This document shows positions 45,100 to 54,514 of a stretch of DNA of 64,000 nucleotides, one piece after another. Position numbers and translations under genes: made by a program. Numbering within the stretch: the stretch's first letter is position 1; each line of letters opens with the position of its first letter. The stretch covers positions 224,489 to 288,488 of the forward strand of contig NZ_JARZHG010000011.1 in assembly GCF_029946505.1 (NCBI RefSeq). Direction: 5' to 3'. The notes under the pieces are model-generated. The model had not been told where the DNA came from and made no database searches. It was given only the letters and a program-made list of their open reading frames with translations. The DNA comes from Polyangium sp. y55x31. Its GTDB lineage: Bacteria > Myxococcota_A > Polyangia > Polyangiales > Polyangiaceae.

Positions 45100-46671
45100 G
45101 TGCAGGCAAGTCAACTCCCACTCTCGCACGAGGCCACGGCGCTCGCCGTCTCCGCCGACGGCAAGCGACTCGCGGCATCGGCGATCGGCAACGGGCGCAC
45201 GGTCGTCTACGATCTGCGCGTCGGCCGAGCGCTCTTCCGGTTCGGTGTGGGGGCGACGGGGCTCGCGCTCTCGCCCGACGGCGGGCGCCTCGTCACGGCG
45301 TGGTCGGACGACGCGCGCATGCCGTCGAGCGCAAGCATTTCCGCCCTCGACGCGCGCGAGGAGGCCGACGAAGCGCTGCACACGGTGCAGGTCTTCGACC
45401 TCGTCTCCGGCCGACGCTTGACGCCCGAGCCGTGGCGCGGCGAGGCGCCGATCGCGCTCTCGCCCGACGGCAAGCTGCTCGCGGTCACGGCCGATCGCCT
45501 CACGAGCGCGGTGCTCGTCTACCGCCTCGCGGACGGCGCGCTCCTGCACGAGCTTTCGTATCCGCATCGGCGGCGGCTGCGCAGCCTTGCTTGGAGCCCC
45601 GACGGTCGCCTGCTCACGGCGGCCACGGGCGCGACGCCGGTCGTGCACTGGTCGGCGGACGATTTTCGAGAAGTGCGTCCGCAAGGCGTACGTGAGCACG
45701 ACGCGGCGGTGGCGTTCTCGCCCGATGGAAAGCTCGTCGCGGTCGCGGGCCCGGACAGCCGGATCCGCCTCTTCGAGCCGGGCCACGAGGGCGAACCGCG
45801 CGCGGTGCTGTCGGTGAAGAACGGCCTCAACTTGCTGCGCGGCGTCGCGGCGCTCGAGTTCTCGCCGGACGGCGCGCTCGTCACCGCGCTCGGCCGGACG
45901 CGCGCCACGCAGGTCTTCAGCGTCGCCCTCGCGCGCCCGCTCTGGACGGCGAGCCCGGGCCCGATGGCGTTCTTGCCCAACGGAAAGACCCTGGCCGCGT
46001 GGTGGTGCGGCGCCGTGTGGCTGCGTGACGCCGAGAGCGGCGATCTGCGCGTGTCCCCGGCCGAGGACACAGGCGACGACACTCCATCCGCCGTCGGTCC
46101 GGTGAGCCGCACGGTGACGTTGCGTAGCCGCGAGTTCGAGGGCCGGATCCCGACGCCTCCGCAGACGCTGCGGGTCGTGCCGGCGGCGCAGAGCAGCATG
46201 GAGGCTGCGGCTTCGAGCGCGGCGGCGGCGCTGCTCGCGCGCCTGTCGACGGGCTGGGTCGAGTCGAGCTACCGCACGGCGGCGCACCTGCTCGCGCGTG
46301 ATGCCGACGGCCTCGGCGTGCGCCTGCCGCTGCGTGGCGGTTTTGCGTACGTGCAGATCCGGACGAGCGGGGAGCGGTATCGCATCCTCGTGACCGTCAC
46401 CGCGGACGAGCCCGATCAAGATCCGCCGCCCTCGTCGAGCCTCGCGCGCCTCTCGCGCTGGATCCGCGATCGCCTGAGCGCGGAGGCGCGCCGGGTCGCC
46501 GCGGCCGATCGCGAGTGGGTCACGGAGATCGCGCCCGACGTGCGCGAGGGAGACGTCCAGGTCGAGCGTGGCCCCGGCTCGCTCACGATCATGCTCGATC
46601 ATGCGCCCCTGCCCTCGCTCGACGATCTCGAGGCCCTGATCCACGCGGCCGAGCTGAAGCTCGAGCCCTGA
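45100..46671 (+). CDS. WD40/propeller-like protein
   Basis: GTG at 45100 is the most likely start; the frame is open from 44962 but the extra part is Arg-rich. The product is about 523 residues with no signal peptide. At least five blades contain the SPDGKLLAV motif typical of WD40-type repeats (for example near residues 25, 65, 120, 165 and 205), spanning about residues 10-340. The remaining 180 residues are of mixed structure without recognised motifs. It probably works as an intracellular interaction platform. The rhomboid gene starts 15 bases downstream, so the two may be co-transcribed. Confidence 0.8.
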   Translation: MQASQLPLSHEATALAVSADGKRLAASAIGNGRTVVYDLRVGRALFRFGVGATGLALSPDGGRLVTAWSDDARMPSSASISALDAREEADEALHTVQVFDLVSGRRLTPEPWRGEAPIALSPDGKLLAVTADRLTSAVLVYRLADGALLHELSYPHRRRLRSLAWSPDGRLLTAATGATPVVHWSADDFREVRPQGVREHDAAVAFSPDGKLVAVAGPDSRIRLFEPGHEGEPRAVLSVKNGLNLLRGVAALEFSPDGALVTALGRTRATQVFSVALARPLWTASPGPMAFLPNGKTLAAWWCGAVWLRDAESGDLRVSPAEDTGDDTPSAVGPVSRTVTLRSREFEGRIPTPPQTLRVVPAAQSSMEAAASSAAAALLARLSTGWVESSYRTAAHLLARDADGLGVRLPLRGGFAYVQIRTSGERYRILVTVTADEPDQDPPPSSSLARLSRWIRDRLSAEARRVAAADREWVTEIAPDVREGDVQVERGPGSLTIMLDHAPLPSLDDLEALIHAAELKLEP

Positions 46672-46686
46672 GCCCCAGGCCGTGCG

Positions 46687-47868
46687 TTGAAGAAGCCGCC
46701 GCCCGTCACCGAGTTCGTGCGCTTTCCCATCACCGCCGGCGTGGCGATGCTCGCCATGTTCGTCACGGTCCTCGACGCGGCGGGTCGATCGATCCAGCAG
46801 CTCGTGATGAGCGTGCGCGCGTTCGAGGGCGAGCCGTGGCGCCTCGTCACGAGCGCCTTGCCGCATGCCGACGCGCTGCACCTCATCTTCAACGTCGCCT
46901 GGCTCTGGACGCTCGGGACGATGCTGGAAGAGCGCTTCGGATCGTTCCGCCTGCTCGGCCTCGTGCTGCTCTTCGCCGCGGGATCCGCGGCGGCCGAGTA
47001 CGCGACGTTCATCGGCGGCATCGGCCTGTCCGGCGTGGTGTACGGCCTCTTCGGCCTCGCGTGGGTGCTCGATCGCGCGGACGCGCGCATGCGCGGCACC
47101 GTGGATACGCGCACGACGCAGTTCTTCGTCGTCTGGTTTTTCCTTTGTATAGCAACGACCGTCCTCGACATCTGGCGCATCGCGAACGTGGCGCACGGCG
47201 TCGGCGCGCTGCTCGGCGTGCTCACGGGGCTCGTGATCACGGGTGGCTTGCGCGTGGCGCAGCGCAGCGCTCTGGTGCGCGCGTCGGCTGGGTTGACGAT
47301 GTTGCTCGTCCTCGCGGCGTCCGGCGCGGGCGCGACCGTGCTCCGGCCGCGCGTCAACTTCGCGAAGGACGGCGGCGCGGACAGCGCGCGCCTCGGCAAC
47401 GAGGCGTTCGACGCGGCGAACTACGACGAGGCCATCGCCCGGTACCAAAAGGCGCTCTCCGTGAGCCCGAAGAGCGCGATCGTCTGGTACAACCTCGGCC
47501 TCGCGCAAGCGCGGAGGGGGGATCTCGATGAAGCGACGCGCGCGTACGCGCAGGCCGCCACGCTCGCGCCCGAGGACGCGGGCATCAAGCGCATGCTCGT
47601 CGACACGAAGCGCTACCTCGCCTACACGGCGCAGACGGGCGGCAAGCACGACGAGGCCGTACGCCTCTACGAAGAGGTGCTCGCGCTCGCCGGCGATGAC
47701 TCGCTCACCCTCTTCAACCTGAGCCTCACCTACGATCAACTCGGCCGTCGCGAGGAGGCCGAGCGCCTTCGTGCGCGTGCGGTGGCCCTCGAAGCGTCGC
47801 CCGGGAGCGGCCCGGCACAGCCGCCGCTCGACGCCGATGCCGGGATCGAGCGCGACGCGGGGCCCTGA
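46687..47868 (+). CDS. Rhomboid-family intramembrane protease fused to TPR repeats
   Basis: An in-frame stop at 46669 forces the start to a TTG at 46687. The 393-residue product has about six membrane helices in residues 12-215. The rhomboid catalytic Ser115 lies in GLSG and His170 in ANVAHGVGALLG, with Asn69 in HLIFNVAW as the oxyanion residue. Residues 230-370 form TPR-type helical repeats (AIARYQKALSVSPKSAIVWY). Rhomboids cleave membrane proteins within the bilayer; the TPR part would recruit substrates or partners. The acidic tail has no recognised motif. Confidence 0.9.
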   Translation: MKKPPPVTEFVRFPITAGVAMLAMFVTVLDAAGRSIQQLVMSVRAFEGEPWRLVTSALPHADALHLIFNVAWLWTLGTMLEERFGSFRLLGLVLLFAAGSAAAEYATFIGGIGLSGVVYGLFGLAWVLDRADARMRGTVDTRTTQFFVVWFFLCIATTVLDIWRIANVAHGVGALLGVLTGLVITGGLRVAQRSALVRASAGLTMLLVLAASGAGATVLRPRVNFAKDGGADSARLGNEAFDAANYDEAIARYQKALSVSPKSAIVWYNLGLAQARRGDLDEATRAYAQAATLAPEDAGIKRMLVDTKRYLAYTAQTGGKHDEAVRLYEEVLALAGDDSLTLFNLSLTYDQLGRREEAERLRARAVALEASPGSGPAQPPLDADAGIERDAGP

Positions 47869-47927
47869 ACGGCCCTTCTCCGCGCGATCCATCGCCTCTA
47901 CACTCCTCGCCTCCGGAGGTCCGTCCC

Positions 47928-48512
47928 TTGAAGACCGTCGAGTTCTTTTTCGACTTCTCGTCCCCCTACAGCTACCTCGCCGCCACGCAGCTCCCCGCGA
48001 TCGCGGCGCGCACGGGCGCGACGATCGCGTACCGCCCCTTCGTGCTGTTCGCCGTCTTCAAGGCCGCGGGCAACGACATGCCCGCCAAGATCCCCACGAA
48101 GGGCGCCTACCTCTTCAAGGACCTCGAGCGCTGGGCGAGGCACTACGGCGTGCCCTTCCGCTTCTCCAGCCACTTCCCCTCGAACACGATCAAGGCCATG
48201 CGTTTGGTCCACGTCGCCGCGGATCAGGGCAAGGCCGAGGCCTTCACGCAGGCCGCCTTCCGCGCGATATGGGCCGAGGATCGGGACCTCGCGAGCACGG
48301 AGACGCTCGCCGATCTCGCGCGCGGCGTGGGCCTCGATCCCGAGGCCGCGCTCGCCGCGATCGAGACGCCCGCGATCAAGGATCGCCTCCGCGCCGACAC
48401 CGACGCGGCCATCGCGCGCGGCGCGTTCGGCGCGCCCGCGATGTTCGTCGGGGACGAGCTCTTCTGGGGCAACGATCGGCTCCACTTCGTCGAGGAAGCG
48501 CTGAAAGGCTGA
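47928..48512 (+). CDS. DsbA-family isomerase, 2-hydroxychromene-2-carboxylate isomerase-like
   Basis: A TTG start at 47928 is supported by CGGAGGT eight bases upstream. The 194-residue protein starts EFFFDFSSPYSYLA, the thioredoxin-fold entry of the kappa-class GST/HCCA isomerase group with Ser in place of Cys; a DRDLAST phrase and GAPAMFVGDELFWGNDRL follow as in the family. It is cytoplasmic and probably glutathione-dependent. Its stop overlaps the start of the alpha/beta hydrolase gene (TGATG), so both are co-translated and may share a degradation route. Confidence 0.9.
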   Translation: MKTVEFFFDFSSPYSYLAATQLPAIAARTGATIAYRPFVLFAVFKAAGNDMPAKIPTKGAYLFKDLERWARHYGVPFRFSSHFPSNTIKAMRLVHVAADQGKAEAFTQAAFRAIWAEDRDLASTETLADLARGVGLDPEAALAAIETPAIKDRLRADTDAAIARGAFGAPAMFVGDELFWGNDRLHFVEEALKG

Positions 48513-49471
48513 TGGCGCTCCGTCCTTTCGAACGGCTCCCGTACGACGAGCTCCCCGCGCTGCCGCGCATCCCGCACGGCTACCACCGCGCCGAGGCGCG
48601 GCGCGTGCAGGTCTCGTCGCGTATCTTCGGCGACGTCGGCGTGCACGTCCGCGTCGTGGGACAGGGCCCGCCGCTCCTGCTCGTGCACGGGCTCATGACG
48701 TCGAGTTACTCGTTCCGGTACGTGCTCGAGCCCCTCGGCCGGCATTTTCGTGTCTTCGCGCCCGATCTGCCCGGCTCCGGCCGCTCGGACAAGCCGACCC
48801 GCGCGGACTTTTCGGCGCGGAGCTTCGGCACGTTCCTCGCGGAACTCCAGCAAGCGCTCGGCATCCGCGGCTCGGCCGTCATGGGCAACTCGCTCGGCGG
48901 ATACATCGCGATGCACCTCGCGCTCCAGGATCCGGCCGCGGTCTCGCGCCTCGTCGTGAACCACGCGCCGGGCACGCCGGATCGACGCTTCGTGGCGCTC
49001 CGGGCCCTGCTTTCCACGGGCGCGGGGCGCGCGCTCCTGCGTTACCTCGTGCAACGGGATCCGCGCCGCTGGGTGTACCGGAACGTCCATTACCACGACG
49101 AACGGCTCAAATCGCGCGAGGAGCTCGACGAGTACGGCGCGCCGCTCGCGACCGACGCGGGGCTCGCTTGCTTCACGAAATCGCTGCACGAGACGCTCGC
49201 GCCCGCGGGTTTTCAGGCCTTCGTGGACGAGCTCGGCCGCGACCCCTTCCCCGTGCCGCTGCTCTTCGTCTACGCCCGCAAGGATCCGATGGTGCCGCCG
49301 CGCGTGGGGGAAACCCTCCATCGCCTCGCGCGGGGCTCCGAGCTTCGTTACCTCGACGGCACCTCGCACTTCTCCCACGTCGACTCGCCCGATCGGATGG
49401 TCGAGACCATCCTGCCCTTCCTGCGCGCCGGTGAGGGCCGCGAGCCCGCGGAGGCTTCTCTCGGCGGCTGA
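48512..49471 (+). CDS. Alpha/beta hydrolase
   Basis: The 319-residue protein has the nucleophile elbow GNSLGG (Ser127), the oxyanion HGLM (59-62), an Asp in RKDPMVPP and the catalytic His in TSHFSHVD. About 50 N-terminal residues precede the core. No signal peptide is seen. It is coupled to the upstream isomerase gene. Substrate is unknown; esterase, epoxide hydrolase-like or C-C hydrolase activity are all possible. Confidence 0.88.
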   Translation: MALRPFERLPYDELPALPRIPHGYHRAEARRVQVSSRIFGDVGVHVRVVGQGPPLLLVHGLMTSSYSFRYVLEPLGRHFRVFAPDLPGSGRSDKPTRADFSARSFGTFLAELQQALGIRGSAVMGNSLGGYIAMHLALQDPAAVSRLVVNHAPGTPDRRFVALRALLSTGAGRALLRYLVQRDPRRWVYRNVHYHDERLKSREELDEYGAPLATDAGLACFTKSLHETLAPAGFQAFVDELGRDPFPVPLLFVYARKDPMVPPRVGETLHRLARGSELRYLDGTSHFSHVDSPDRMVETILPFLRAGEGREPAEASLGG

Positions 49472-49591
49472 CGGCCTTTCCACGGCGTTCCCTTCCGGGG
49501 GGCGACCATTACCTCTCGGCGGGAAACCGTGTACGCTCCTCCCCGCGCTTCGTTTGTGCACGAACGATGCGGCGGTGAAGGAGGCATTCGA

Positions 49592-50215
49592 ATGAAATCG
49601 TCGTGGTCCTCGTGGGGGTTCGTCGTTTTGAGCGTGTCGATCGGCGTCGCCGGCTGCGGCAGTGACGTGGACGGCGGCGCGGGCGGCACCGGCGGCACCG
49701 GCGGCTCCGGCGCCGGCAGCACCGCGTCGAGCGGCGGCTCCGGGGGCACGGGCGGCGCGGGTGGAGGAATGGGCGGCACCGGCGGCGCGGGTGGCTCCGC
49801 GAGCACGAGCGGCTCGATGGCGGGCTCGGGCGGCGCCGGCGGGGGAATGGGCGGCGCGGGCGGCGCGGGCGGAAGCAATTATGCGAGCTGCGAAGAATGC
49901 ACGGCCGACACGGGCGCGTCCGCGAGCGAGTGCAAGGCCGAGTTCGACGCTTGCATGGCCTGGAAGACGTGTTTCAGCATCTACAACTGCCAGCATACCG
50001 CCACCCCGAACGGCCCTGGCCCTTGCGATACCACCCAGGCCGGGGGCTGTTGCACGTGGTTTTGCCAGGAGATGGGCCTCGACATGGAGGGGATCACGCG
50101 TTTCCGGGCGCTCGATGATTGCATTCGTTGCAAGACCTGCGCGGGCCTCTGCGAAACGACGGATACCTACTGTCCCGTCCTCGAGCCGGGCGGCGGCTCG
50201 GCCTGCATTCCCTGA
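49592..50215 (+). CDS. Cys-rich lipoprotein with Gly-rich linker
   Basis: The ATG at 49592 follows AAGGAGG. The 207-residue product has a lipobox (IGVAGC, Cys19), a Gly-rich linker from about 25 to 100, and a C-terminal domain of about 105 residues with 16 cysteines (for example CEECTA, CCTWFC, CIRCKTC). Such small disulfide-rich domains are common on surface lipoproteins of myxobacteria. Function is unknown. Confidence 0.75.
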   Translation: MKSSWSSWGFVVLSVSIGVAGCGSDVDGGAGGTGGTGGSGAGSTASSGGSGGTGGAGGGMGGTGGAGGSASTSGSMAGSGGAGGGMGGAGGAGGSNYASCEECTADTGASASECKAEFDACMAWKTCFSIYNCQHTATPNGPGPCDTTQAGGCCTWFCQEMGLDMEGITRFRALDDCIRCKTCAGLCETTDTYCPVLEPGGGSACIP

Positions 50216-50279
50216 TCGGATCCGACCGACGACGGACGCGGGTTGACGCCGCCGTCGACCTCTGGTCTGGAGCGTACGC

Positions 50280-52493
50280 ATGCGCTCCGCTCTCGCTCAC
50301 CTCGTCCCGCTCGCCCTCCTTGCTGGTTGCGCCGGAGAACCCCCGATGCCCGCCGAACCGCCGCCGCAGTGCGCCCCCGTGCCGCCGTCCGCCGTCGCGC
50401 GTCCGTCCGCCGAGCCCTCGGCTCCGGTCGCCGCCCCGTCCGCGGCGCAACCCGCCCCCGTGGATCTCGCCGCCCTCGAAGCGGAGCTCGTCGGCAAACA
50501 TGGCGAGGCGCAGCGGCCTCGGATCAAGCGTGGGCTCGCGCAGATCGCGTCGCTCTGGCGGGCGGAGGACGGGGATCTCGCCGCGTTCGCGCGTGAGCAA
50601 TTCCTCGCGGATCCGGCGGCGATCGACGCCACGTTCGCCCGGCTCGAGGGCTTGATGGAGCAGCTCGAAGGGCACCTGCACGAGATGGGGCGTGCGCTGC
50701 GTTTCTCCACGGACACGGACACGGGGCCGCTCTTCCCGGTCGATCCGCTGCTCGCCGGCTACGAGCCCGCGGCGCACCTTTACGAGGATCTGTTCAAGGC
50801 GCGGATCGCGTTCGTCGCATTGCTCAATTTCCCGCTCTCGGACCTCGCCACGAAAAACGCCGAGGGCGAACGCTGGAGCCGGCGCCGCTGGGCCGAGGAC
50901 CGGCTCACGGGGCGCTTCGCGCTCCGCATTCCCGGCGAGATTGCCCAGGCCATTGCGCGCGCGAACACGGAAGGGGATCTTTACATCTCCGATTACAACA
51001 TCTGGATGCACCACCTCGTGAATGACAAGGGGTTTGGGGCGCAGGGCGCCGAACGGCGACCCGGAGCCCCAAGCGGCGAACCGAGCGAGCGGCCCTTCCC
51101 GGCGGGGCTCCGGCTCATCACCCACTGGAACCTGCGCGACGAGCTCAAGGCGAATTACGGCGATCCGCGCGGCCTCGAAAAACAGAGGATGATCGTGCAG
51201 GTGATGGAGCGGATCGTCACGCAGACGATCCCGGCCGCGGTGATCGACGATCCGCGGGTCGACTGGAATCCGTTCACGAACGAGGTCCGCCTCGCGCCCG
51301 CGGCGGAGGTCGAGCCCTCCGCGCCGAAACGCGCGCCGATCACGACCGTCTCGGCGAGCCCGGAGCCTTTCGTGCGTTACCAAAAGCTCCTCGCCTCGTT
51401 CCGGGCCGCGCGGCGGGCCGATCCGTATTCGCCGATCGCGAATACGGCCATCAAGCGTCGGTTCGAGCTCGGCCGCGAGATCGGCGAGGATCGCGTGCGC
51501 GCGCTGTTTCTGGAGATCCTCGGATCGAGCACGATCCCGAAGGTCGCCGCCGAGATCGAGCGTCGGCTCGGCCGCAAGCTCGGGCCGCAGGATCTCTGGT
51601 ATGCGGGCTTCAAGCCGCGCGGAGGCAAGACGGAGGCCGAGCTCGACGCGATCACGCGCAAAAAATATCCCGACGCGAAGGCGTTCGCGGCGGACATCCC
51701 GCGGATCCTCGTGGGTCTCGGTTTTCCCAAGGATCGCGCGAAGACGATCGCCGAGCGCATCGAGGTGGATCCTTCGCGCGGCGCCGGGCACGCGATGGAG
51801 CCGCGGCGCCGCGGGGACAAGGCGCGCCTGCGGACGCGTATCGAGAAGGACGGGATGAACTACAAGGGATACAACATCGCCGTCCACGAGCTCGGGCACA
51901 ACGTCGAGCAGGTCCTGTCGCTGTACGATGTCGACCACACGTTGCTCGCGGGCGTGCCGAACAATGCGTTCACCGAGGCGCTCGCGTTCACGTTCCAGGC
52001 GCGGGATCTCGAGCTCCTCGGCCTGCAGAAGACGACGGGCGAATCCGATCGGGATCGGGTGCTCGGCGAGCTCTGGTCGGCGTGGGAGATCGCGGGCGTC
52101 GCGCTCGTCGAGACGGACGTCTGGCACTGGCTGTACGAGCACCCCGAGGCGACGGCCGAGGAGCTCGGCAAGGCCACGGTCACGATCGCGAAGAAGTACT
52201 GGAACCAGTATTATGCGCCGCTGCTCGGGTCGCCGGATTCGGCGCTGCTCGCGATTTATTCGCATGCGATCTCGACGCCGCTCTACTTGCCGGATTATCC
52301 GCTCGGCCACCTCATCGCGTTCCAGATCGAGGAGCACGTGCGGAAGCAAGGCAAGCTCGGCCCCGAATTCGAGCGGATGGCGAAATACGGGTCGGTTCTG
52401 CCGGACCTGTGGATGAAACACGCGACGGGAGAGCCGATCAGCGCGGGGCCCTTGCTCCGCGCTGCGGACAAGGCCCTCGCGGGGAAGCCGTAG
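50280..52493 (+). CDS. Zinc metalloprotease-like lipoprotein (HELGH)
   Basis: The 737-residue product has a lipobox (ALLAGC, Cys17) and a Pro/Ala-rich linker to about residue 65. Near residue 536 the zincin motif HELGH (in AVHELGHNVEQVL) is followed by NNAFTEALAF, a good candidate for the third zinc ligand Glu of a gluzincin-type site. The whole protein is helical otherwise. It should be anchored in the envelope and cleave peptides outside the cytoplasm. The family is not one I can name. Confidence 0.8.
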   Translation: MRSALAHLVPLALLAGCAGEPPMPAEPPPQCAPVPPSAVARPSAEPSAPVAAPSAAQPAPVDLAALEAELVGKHGEAQRPRIKRGLAQIASLWRAEDGDLAAFAREQFLADPAAIDATFARLEGLMEQLEGHLHEMGRALRFSTDTDTGPLFPVDPLLAGYEPAAHLYEDLFKARIAFVALLNFPLSDLATKNAEGERWSRRRWAEDRLTGRFALRIPGEIAQAIARANTEGDLYISDYNIWMHHLVNDKGFGAQGAERRPGAPSGEPSERPFPAGLRLITHWNLRDELKANYGDPRGLEKQRMIVQVMERIVTQTIPAAVIDDPRVDWNPFTNEVRLAPAAEVEPSAPKRAPITTVSASPEPFVRYQKLLASFRAARRADPYSPIANTAIKRRFELGREIGEDRVRALFLEILGSSTIPKVAAEIERRLGRKLGPQDLWYAGFKPRGGKTEAELDAITRKKYPDAKAFAADIPRILVGLGFPKDRAKTIAERIEVDPSRGAGHAMEPRRRGDKARLRTRIEKDGMNYKGYNIAVHELGHNVEQVLSLYDVDHTLLAGVPNNAFTEALAFTFQARDLELLGLQKTTGESDRDRVLGELWSAWEIAGVALVETDVWHWLYEHPEATAEELGKATVTIAKKYWNQYYAPLLGSPDSALLAIYSHAISTPLYLPDYPLGHLIAFQIEEHVRKQGKLGPEFERMAKYGSVLPDLWMKHATGEPISAGPLLRAADKALAGKP

Positions 52494-52502
52494 CGGCTTT
52501 GG

Positions 52503-53303
52503 TCAGGGCGGGGGAAGGATGCCGACGGCGTCGATTTCGTTGAAGCCCGGCACGGCCTTGGAATCGAGGTCGATGCGCACGGCGGAGATCTTTGCGCAGG
52601 TCAGGGTCGGCACCGAGAGGACGTGCGCGCAGCCTCCAATCGGCTTGGGCGCCGGATTGTCGTAAATCACCTTGTCACCCTCGGTGGTGGTGATCGTGAC
52701 TTTCTTCACGGCGCCCGGGTTGTACGTCTCGTAGATCCAGACCGCTTCGCCCGTCACGGGCGTGTTGAACCCGACGGTCACGAACTCGTTATCAGCGTCT
52801 TCGGTCGCCGTGGCCCAAGACTTGCCCTCGTCGCCGGCCTTGGGATAGACATTCGGCGCGCCGAGGGTCTGCTCCGCCGAATAATTCCCCGCGGCAGAGT
52901 ATTCGGACGAGACGTCGATCTCCTTGTCGGCCCACACCACGCTGGCCGGAGCGTCGATCGGGTTCACGACGTTGGTCACGTTGACGCAACGCTTGGTATC
53001 GTCGGGATCGTCGACGACCTCGCCGCCGTCGCAGAGCGCCATGCTGCCGCCGGCACCGCCCTGCCCGCCAGCGCCGCCCTGCCCGCCAGCGCCGCCCTGC
53101 CCGCCAGCGCCGCCCGTGCCGCCGGTCCCCATGCCGCCTGTGCCACCCGTGCCGCCCGTGCCGCCGGACGCGCCGCTGCCGCCGCTGCCAGCGTTCCCGC
53201 CGGAGCCGCTGGTGCTCTCCTTGTCGTCGCTGCACCCCCCAAAGCACGCGAGCATCACGAGCACCGGGGCCATCATCGAAATTCGTCGCAGATGAAGATT
53301 CAT
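52503..53303 (-). CDS. Lipoprotein with Gly-rich linker and galactose-binding-like domain
   Basis: The ATG at 53303 follows GGAAGGAG. The 266-residue product has a lipobox (LACFGGC, Cys22), a Gly-rich linker with exact internal DNA repeats (about residues 33-90), then a beta-sandwich-like domain from about 105. The phrases LGAPNVYPKAGDEGKSWA and WIYETYNPGAVKKVTI fit discoidin/F5-8-type galactose-binding-like domains. It is probably a surface carbohydrate- or matrix-binding protein. Confidence 0.75.
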   Translation of the reverse strand: MNLHLRRISMMAPVLVMLACFGGCSDDKESTSGSGGNAGSGGSGASGGTGGTGGTGGMGTGGTGGAGGQGGAGGQGGAGGQGGAGGSMALCDGGEVVDDPDDTKRCVNVTNVVNPIDAPASVVWADKEIDVSSEYSAAGNYSAEQTLGAPNVYPKAGDEGKSWATATEDADNEFVTVGFNTPVTGEAVWIYETYNPGAVKKVTITTTEGDKVIYDNPAPKPIGGCAHVLSVPTLTCAKISAVRIDLDSKAVPGFNEIDAVGILPPP

Positions 53304-53446
53304 TCTATTCGCTCCTTCCACTGAGAGTGCCCTCACAGGGAAGTCCCGAACGTAGCCGGCCGGACGGACTCATGTCAACGCATCGCGACAGCCGCGCGCC
53401 GCCGTCGTCCATGGTATGAATGGCGACCACCCGAGGAGGCCGCCGC

Positions 53447-53752
53447 ATGTACCGCGTCACGATCCTGTACCCGCACGAAGAGGGCAAGCGCTTCGACCTC
53501 GACTACTACGTGCAAAAGCACATGCCGCTCGTGAAGTCCTTGCTCGAGCCGTTCGGCTTGAAGAGCGCGGAGGTCGCCGAGGGCCTGCCCCGCAATGGCG
53601 CGCCCCCTCCGTTCGTCGTCATCGCGAGCCTGACCTTCGACGCGATCGAGGATTTTCAGCGCGGTATGGCCCAGCACGGCCGCGAGATCAACGCCGATCT
53701 TTCCAATTACACGGACCTCCGGCCCGCCCTGCAAATCAGCCGGATCCGCTGA
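53447..53752 (+). CDS. EthD-family small protein
   Basis: The ATG at 53447 follows CGAGGAGG and gives 101 residues. YRVTILYPHEEG and the FDLDYYVQKHMPLVK phrase match the EthD dimeric ferredoxin-like fold, first known from ether-degradation operons. Members work as small enzymes or accessory proteins in many contexts. It precedes a DJ-1 gene by 32 bases. Confidence 0.9.
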   Translation: MYRVTILYPHEEGKRFDLDYYVQKHMPLVKSLLEPFGLKSAEVAEGLPRNGAPPPFVVIASLTFDAIEDFQRGMAQHGREINADLSNYTDLRPALQISRIR

Positions 53753-53784
53753 CGCGGGCGCACCCCGGGCACCATTCTCACCCC

Positions 53785-54348
53785 ATGAACGGAAAAACTC
53801 CCCGCGCCCTCGTCCTCCTCGCCGAAGGGGCCGAGGAAATGGAAACCACCATCAGCGTCGACGTCCTTCGCCGCGCCTCGGTCGAGGTCGTCCTGGCCGG
53901 CGTCGACGGTGCGTCGCCGGTTCGTTGCAGCCGCGGCGTCCGGATCGTGCCCGACGTGGCCCTCGCCGAGGTGACGGGCTCGTTCGACGTCGTGGTTTTG
54001 CCCGGCGGCAAGGGCGGCGCCGATCGCCTCGCCGCTTCGCCCGCCGTGGGCGCGCTCCTCCGCGTGCAGGCCGAAGCCGGCCGCCTCGTCGCGGCGATCT
54101 GTGCGGCGCCGATCGCGCTCGTGGCGCACGGCGTCTTCGCGGGCCGACGCATGACGTGCCATCCCTCCGTGCGCGAGGTCGTCGCGCGGCACGGCAAACA
54201 CGAGATCGAGCCCGTGGTGATCGACGGGTCTCTCGTGACGAGCCAGGGCCCGGGGACGACCTTTTTGTTTGCCCTCACCCTCGTCGAGATGCTCTCGGGC
54301 GTTACCACCCGCGACGAGGTCCGCGCGCCGATGATGCTCATTTCGTGA
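53785..54348 (+). CDS. DJ-1/YajL-type protein
   Basis: The 187-residue protein aligns by eye almost without gaps to DJ-1/PARK7. LLAEGAEEMETT carries the conserved Glu18, AAICAAPIAL the reactive Cys106, and VVLPGGKGGADRL and TSQGPGTTF are also conserved. Such proteins protect against oxidative and carbonyl stress; the exact reaction is debated (glyoxalase or deglycase-like). It follows the EthD gene closely on the same strand. Confidence 0.93.
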   Translation: MNGKTPRALVLLAEGAEEMETTISVDVLRRASVEVVLAGVDGASPVRCSRGVRIVPDVALAEVTGSFDVVVLPGGKGGADRLAASPAVGALLRVQAEAGRLVAAICAAPIALVAHGVFAGRRMTCHPSVREVVARHGKHEIEPVVIDGSLVTSQGPGTTFLFALTLVEMLSGVTTRDEVRAPMMLIS

Positions 54349-54432
54349 CGCATCGAGCCAGACGAAAACGTCAAGAAATGTGTAGCAAAGAGCGGCGGAA
54401 TCTCGTAGAGTGGACGTTCCCCGCACAATGCC

Positions 54433-54452
54433 CCCGATCACCCCTGATCGGG
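54433..54452 (+). promoter_or_regulatory. Perfect hairpin upstream of small membrane protein gene
   Basis: CCCGATCA (54433-54440) and TGATCGGG (54445-54452) form a perfect 8-bp stem with loop CCCC. It lies 84 bases after the DJ-1 stop and 63 bases before the next start. It could end the DJ-1 transcript or be a leader element or operator; no T-tract follows. Confidence 0.45.
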
Positions 54453-54514
54453 TTGGGCGGAGTCCTATTCTTGACGCGCGTGTGCTCTCCCCGCGCGACG
54501 GGAGGAGTGTTTCC

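Noticed and set aside
45085..47892. 935-residue open frame on the minus strand
   Set aside because: It mirrors the WD40-like and rhomboid genes, is Arg/Glu-rich without domains, and is explained by high GC third positions of the real genes.
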